Source of the DNA: Roseovarius faecimaris
GTDB lineage: Bacteria > Pseudomonadota > Alphaproteobacteria > Rhodobacterales > Rhodobacteraceae
Length of the DNA stretch: 64,000 nucleotides
Direction of reading: 5' to 3'
NCBI RefSeq assembly: GCF_009762325.1
Contig: NZ_CP034348.1
Span: 2,300,501 to 2,364,500, forward strand
The notes beneath the pieces are model-generated. The model had not been told where the DNA came from, did not search any database, and worked only from the letters and a program-made list of their open reading frames with translations. Position numbers and translations under genes: made by a program. Below, in pieces: positions 62,168 to 64,000 of the stretch. Numbering within the stretch: the first letter of the stretch is position 1; every line of letters starts with the position of its first letter.

Positions 62168-62242
62168 GCGGGTGTAGCTCAGGGGTAGAGCGTTACCTTG
62201 CCAAGGTAAATGTCGTGAGTTCGAATCTCATCACCCGCTCCA
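62168..62242 (+). tRNA. tRNA-Gly (anticodon GCC)
   Basis: GCGGGTG (62168-62174) pairs with CACCCGC (62232-62238). The D-arm reads GCTCAGGGGTAGAGC, the anticodon stem-loop TTACCTTGCCAAGGTAA with GCC, and the T-arm GTTCGAATC. Discriminator T at 62239, encoded CCA 62240-62242. Confidence 0.97.
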
Positions 62243-62377
62243 AAATTCTCTTTTCTCTTCCTGTCCCCAATCAGACGCAGTCCGGTCAGATCCTGTGATC
62301 CGGCGCAAGGATTGCCTTGGAACACCGCCAGCATGGGCCTATAAGCGCCTTCGAATGACGGCATAAGGACACCCTCC

Positions 62378-62965
62378 ATGCGCAATGCGAAGGTCACGCG
62401 GACGACCGCCGAAACCAAGATTTCGGTCGAGATCAACCTCGACGGCACCGGCCAGTATGACATGGCCACCGGCATCGGGTTTTTCGATCATATGCTGGAT
62501 CAACTGGCCCGGCATTCGCTGATCGACATGACCATCCGCTGCGAGGGTGACACGCATATCGACGATCACCACTCGGTCGAGGATGTGGGCATCGCCCTCG
62601 GGCAGGCTCTGACGCAGGCCGTGGGCGTCAAGAAGGGCATCAATCGCTATGGCAGCTGCCTTCTGCCGATGGATGACGCGCTGGTGCGCGCTGCACTCGA
62701 CCTCTCGGGTCGGCCCTATCTGGTGTGGCATGTCGACATGCCCACGGCACAGATCAAAACCTTCGACACCGAACTGGTGCGCGAGTTCTTCCAGGCGCTG
62801 AGCACCCATGGCGGGATCACCCTGCATGTGGATGCGCTGCACGGGATCAACAGCCACCACATCGCCGAAGCGGCCTTCAAGGCCGTGGCGCGCGCGCTCC
62901 GGCAGGCGGTCGAGGTCGATCCGCGCAAGGCCGATGCGATCCCGTCGACCAAAGGCACGCTGTAA
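62378..62965 (+). CDS. hisB: Imidazoleglycerol-phosphate dehydratase
   Basis: The 195-residue protein is the usual monofunctional length. The duplicated metal motifs are present: [14 protein letters not shown] with [17 protein letters not shown], and the second repeat [34 protein letters not shown] (parts). It dehydrates imidazoleglycerol phosphate in histidine synthesis, using two Mn2+. It precedes hisH by 5 bases. Confidence 0.97.
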   Translation: MRNAKVTRTTAETKISVEINLDGTGQYDMATGIGFFDHMLDQLARHSLIDMTIRCEGDTHIDDHHSVEDVGIALGQALTQAVGVKKGINRYGSCLLPMDDALVRAALDLSGRPYLVWHVDMPTAQIKTFDTELVREFFQALSTHGGITLHVDALHGINSHHIAEAAFKAVARALRQAVEVDPRKADAIPSTKGTL

Positions 62966-62970
62966 CGCCC

Positions 62971-63609
62971 ATGAGCACGGTTATCGTCGATTACGAAAGC
63001 GGCAACCTGCATTCGGCCGAAAAGGCGTTTCAGCGGATGGCCGCGGAAACGGGCGCAGGTGTCGTGACGGTCACATCGGACCCGGAGGTCATCCGCCGGG
63101 CGGACCGGATCGTGCTTCCCGGTGACGGGGCCTTTCCGGCCTGTCGGCAGGCCCTTTTCGATCATCGGGGCGTGTTCGAGGCGATCGAGGATGTGGTCAC
63201 ACAGGGCGGCAAACCTTTCATGGGGATCTGCATCGGCATGCAGATGATGGCCACCCGCGGGCTGGAATATGAAGAAACGCCCGGCTTTGACTGGATCGGT
63301 GGCTCGGTCGAACCCATCGCCCCCGCAGATCACAGCTTGAAAGTGCCCCATATGGGCTGGAACGACCTGGTGCTGGACGCCGATCATCCGCTCTTTGACG
63401 GGATTGCCACCGGAAAACACGCCTATTTCGTGCATTCCTATCACTTCCGGGTGGCCGATCCGGCGCATCTGCTGGCGCATGTGGAATATGGCGGGCAGGT
63501 CACGGCTGTGGTCGGGCGCGACAACCTTGTCGGCACGCAGTTTCACCCCGAAAAAAGCCAGGAGACCGGCCTGCGCATGATTGCCAATTTCCTGCGCTGG
63601 CGCCCGTGA
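62971..63609 (+). CDS. hisH: Imidazole glycerol phosphate synthase, glutaminase subunit
   Basis: 212 residues from ATG 62971. Class I glutamine amidotransferase motifs: nucleophile Cys in FMGICIGMQMM, His/Glu of the triad in GTQFHPEKSQ, and the oxyanion strand VLPGDGAFPAC. It supplies ammonia from glutamine to HisF. The hisB-hisH order with a DUF2147 gene next to it is usual in Rhodobacterales; hisA and hisF are expected beyond the window. Confidence 0.97.
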   Translation: MSTVIVDYESGNLHSAEKAFQRMAAETGAGVVTVTSDPEVIRRADRIVLPGDGAFPACRQALFDHRGVFEAIEDVVTQGGKPFMGICIGMQMMATRGLEYEETPGFDWIGGSVEPIAPADHSLKVPHMGWNDLVLDADHPLFDGIATGKHAYFVHSYHFRVADPAHLLAHVEYGGQVTAVVGRDNLVGTQFHPEKSQETGLRMIANFLRWRP

Positions 63610-63615
63610 TCCGCG

Positions 63616-63993
63616 TTACTTGACGCGCTTCCAGGTCTGGCTCTGGCAGATCGGTCCCTTGCACCCGCCCACGGTCAACTGATTGCCGCTGAGCTTCATC
63701 TCGGCATCATATTCAGTGTTATAGGCCGGCACCAAAGCGCGCCCCTGATACGCCCCGCCTCCTGTCGGCGTGACACCCCAGAAAATCATCCGCCCCACAT
63801 TCTTATGGCTGATCTCCTGCCCGGCAGGGCTGAAGACCTTGACGATCTTGCCGCACAGCGCGCTCGCGCATTTCTGAATGCTGACATGGGCCACCTGGCC
63901 CTTCCTGTCGGCCTCGGTGAGCCAGAGCCCGAGCGCCGGCTCGGAAAACGCTGGCGCTGCAAAAAGGGAAAGTCCCAGAACACCTGCCATCAT
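63616..63993 (-). CDS. DUF2147 periplasmic protein (start may lie outside window)
   Basis: 125 residues visible from ATG 63993. The signal-peptide core (GVLGLSLFAAPAFS) lacks the usual basic residues, and the frame is still open to the window edge (Arg-Val before the Met), so the true start may be a few codons further out. The mature part has the DUF2147 signature: GLWLTEADRKGQVAHVSI, CGKIVKV, and C-terminal GCKGPICQSQTWKRVK. Function unknown. It converges on hisH with a 6-base gap. Confidence 0.85.
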   Translation of the reverse strand: MMAGVLGLSLFAAPAFSEPALGLWLTEADRKGQVAHVSIQKCASALCGKIVKVFSPAGQEISHKNVGRMIFWGVTPTGGGAYQGRALVPAYNTEYDAEMKLSGNQLTVGGCKGPICQSQTWKRVK

Positions 63994-64000
63994 GACACGC

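Overview
The window is 64 kb of GC-rich bacterial chromosome. Gene content and order point to an alphaproteobacterium of the order Rhodobacterales (marine Roseobacter-type). The main clues are a PutA without a DNA-binding domain next to an Lrp-type regulator, the order hisB-hisH-DUF2147, a DUF3572 gene, an H-NOX/diguanylate cyclase pair, and a DUF1127 gene followed by an array of CCUCC-loop hairpins like the CcsR (cuckoo) sRNAs of Rhodobacter sphaeroides. I saw no prophage, insertion sequence, CRISPR array or clear pseudogene. Most of the window reads as core or niche-adaptation chromosome. Assignments rest on motif and family recognition by eye; no database search was run.

Layout. 0-4.5 kb: a minus-strand housekeeping operon with overlapping stops and starts (SPOR lipoprotein, D-Ala-D-Ala carboxypeptidase, tmk, holB, tatD cut by the window edge). 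4.7 kb: tRNA-Ser. 4.9-23.4 kb: a metabolic region rich in amine and quaternary-amine functions. It holds a LysR regulator divergent from a Rieske oxygenase + GcvT-like + EamA operon; an SDR and a metallo-beta-lactamase-fold enzyme; a betaine-type (OpuA/ProU) ABC transporter with a fused double permease; agmatine deiminase, N-carbamoylputrescine amidase and a class III aminotransferase (agmatine to putrescine and onward); a choline-dehydrogenase-like GMC enzyme; an H-NOX-like protein overlapping a diguanylate cyclase; and a non-pyrrolysine MttB-family methyltransferase. 23.5-31.3 kb: exporters, a HAD phosphatase, a PleD-like cyclase with a degenerate first receiver domain, and a CnrYXH-like sigma factor/membrane protein/metal-sensor operon beside an EF-hand protein.

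31-48 kb: aldo/keto reductase, YceI, MFS, metG, a chemoreceptor with a CxxCH haem motif, tRNA-Leu, putR/putA, rhomboid protease, GFA enzyme, inositol monophosphatase, metR/metF and apbC. 48.1-50.4 kb: the regulatory-RNA hot spot. A DUF1127 gene is followed by four CCUCC-loop hairpins ending in a strong terminator. On the other strand a cobalamin riboswitch leads into an unknown 86-residue protein and a sugar O-acetyltransferase. 50.4-64 kb: UvrD/PcrA helicase, an FMN alpha-hydroxy-acid oxidase, pyruvate carboxylase, small proteins, a Tat-exported GMC dehydrogenase pair, tRNA-Gly and hisB-hisH.

The most noteworthy items are the CcsR-like sRNA array, the cobalamin riboswitch on an uncharacterised gene, an H-NOX-like protein whose haem-ligand histidine is proline, and a short palindromic element that occurs twice and supplies TAG stop codons to both genes of a convergent pair.
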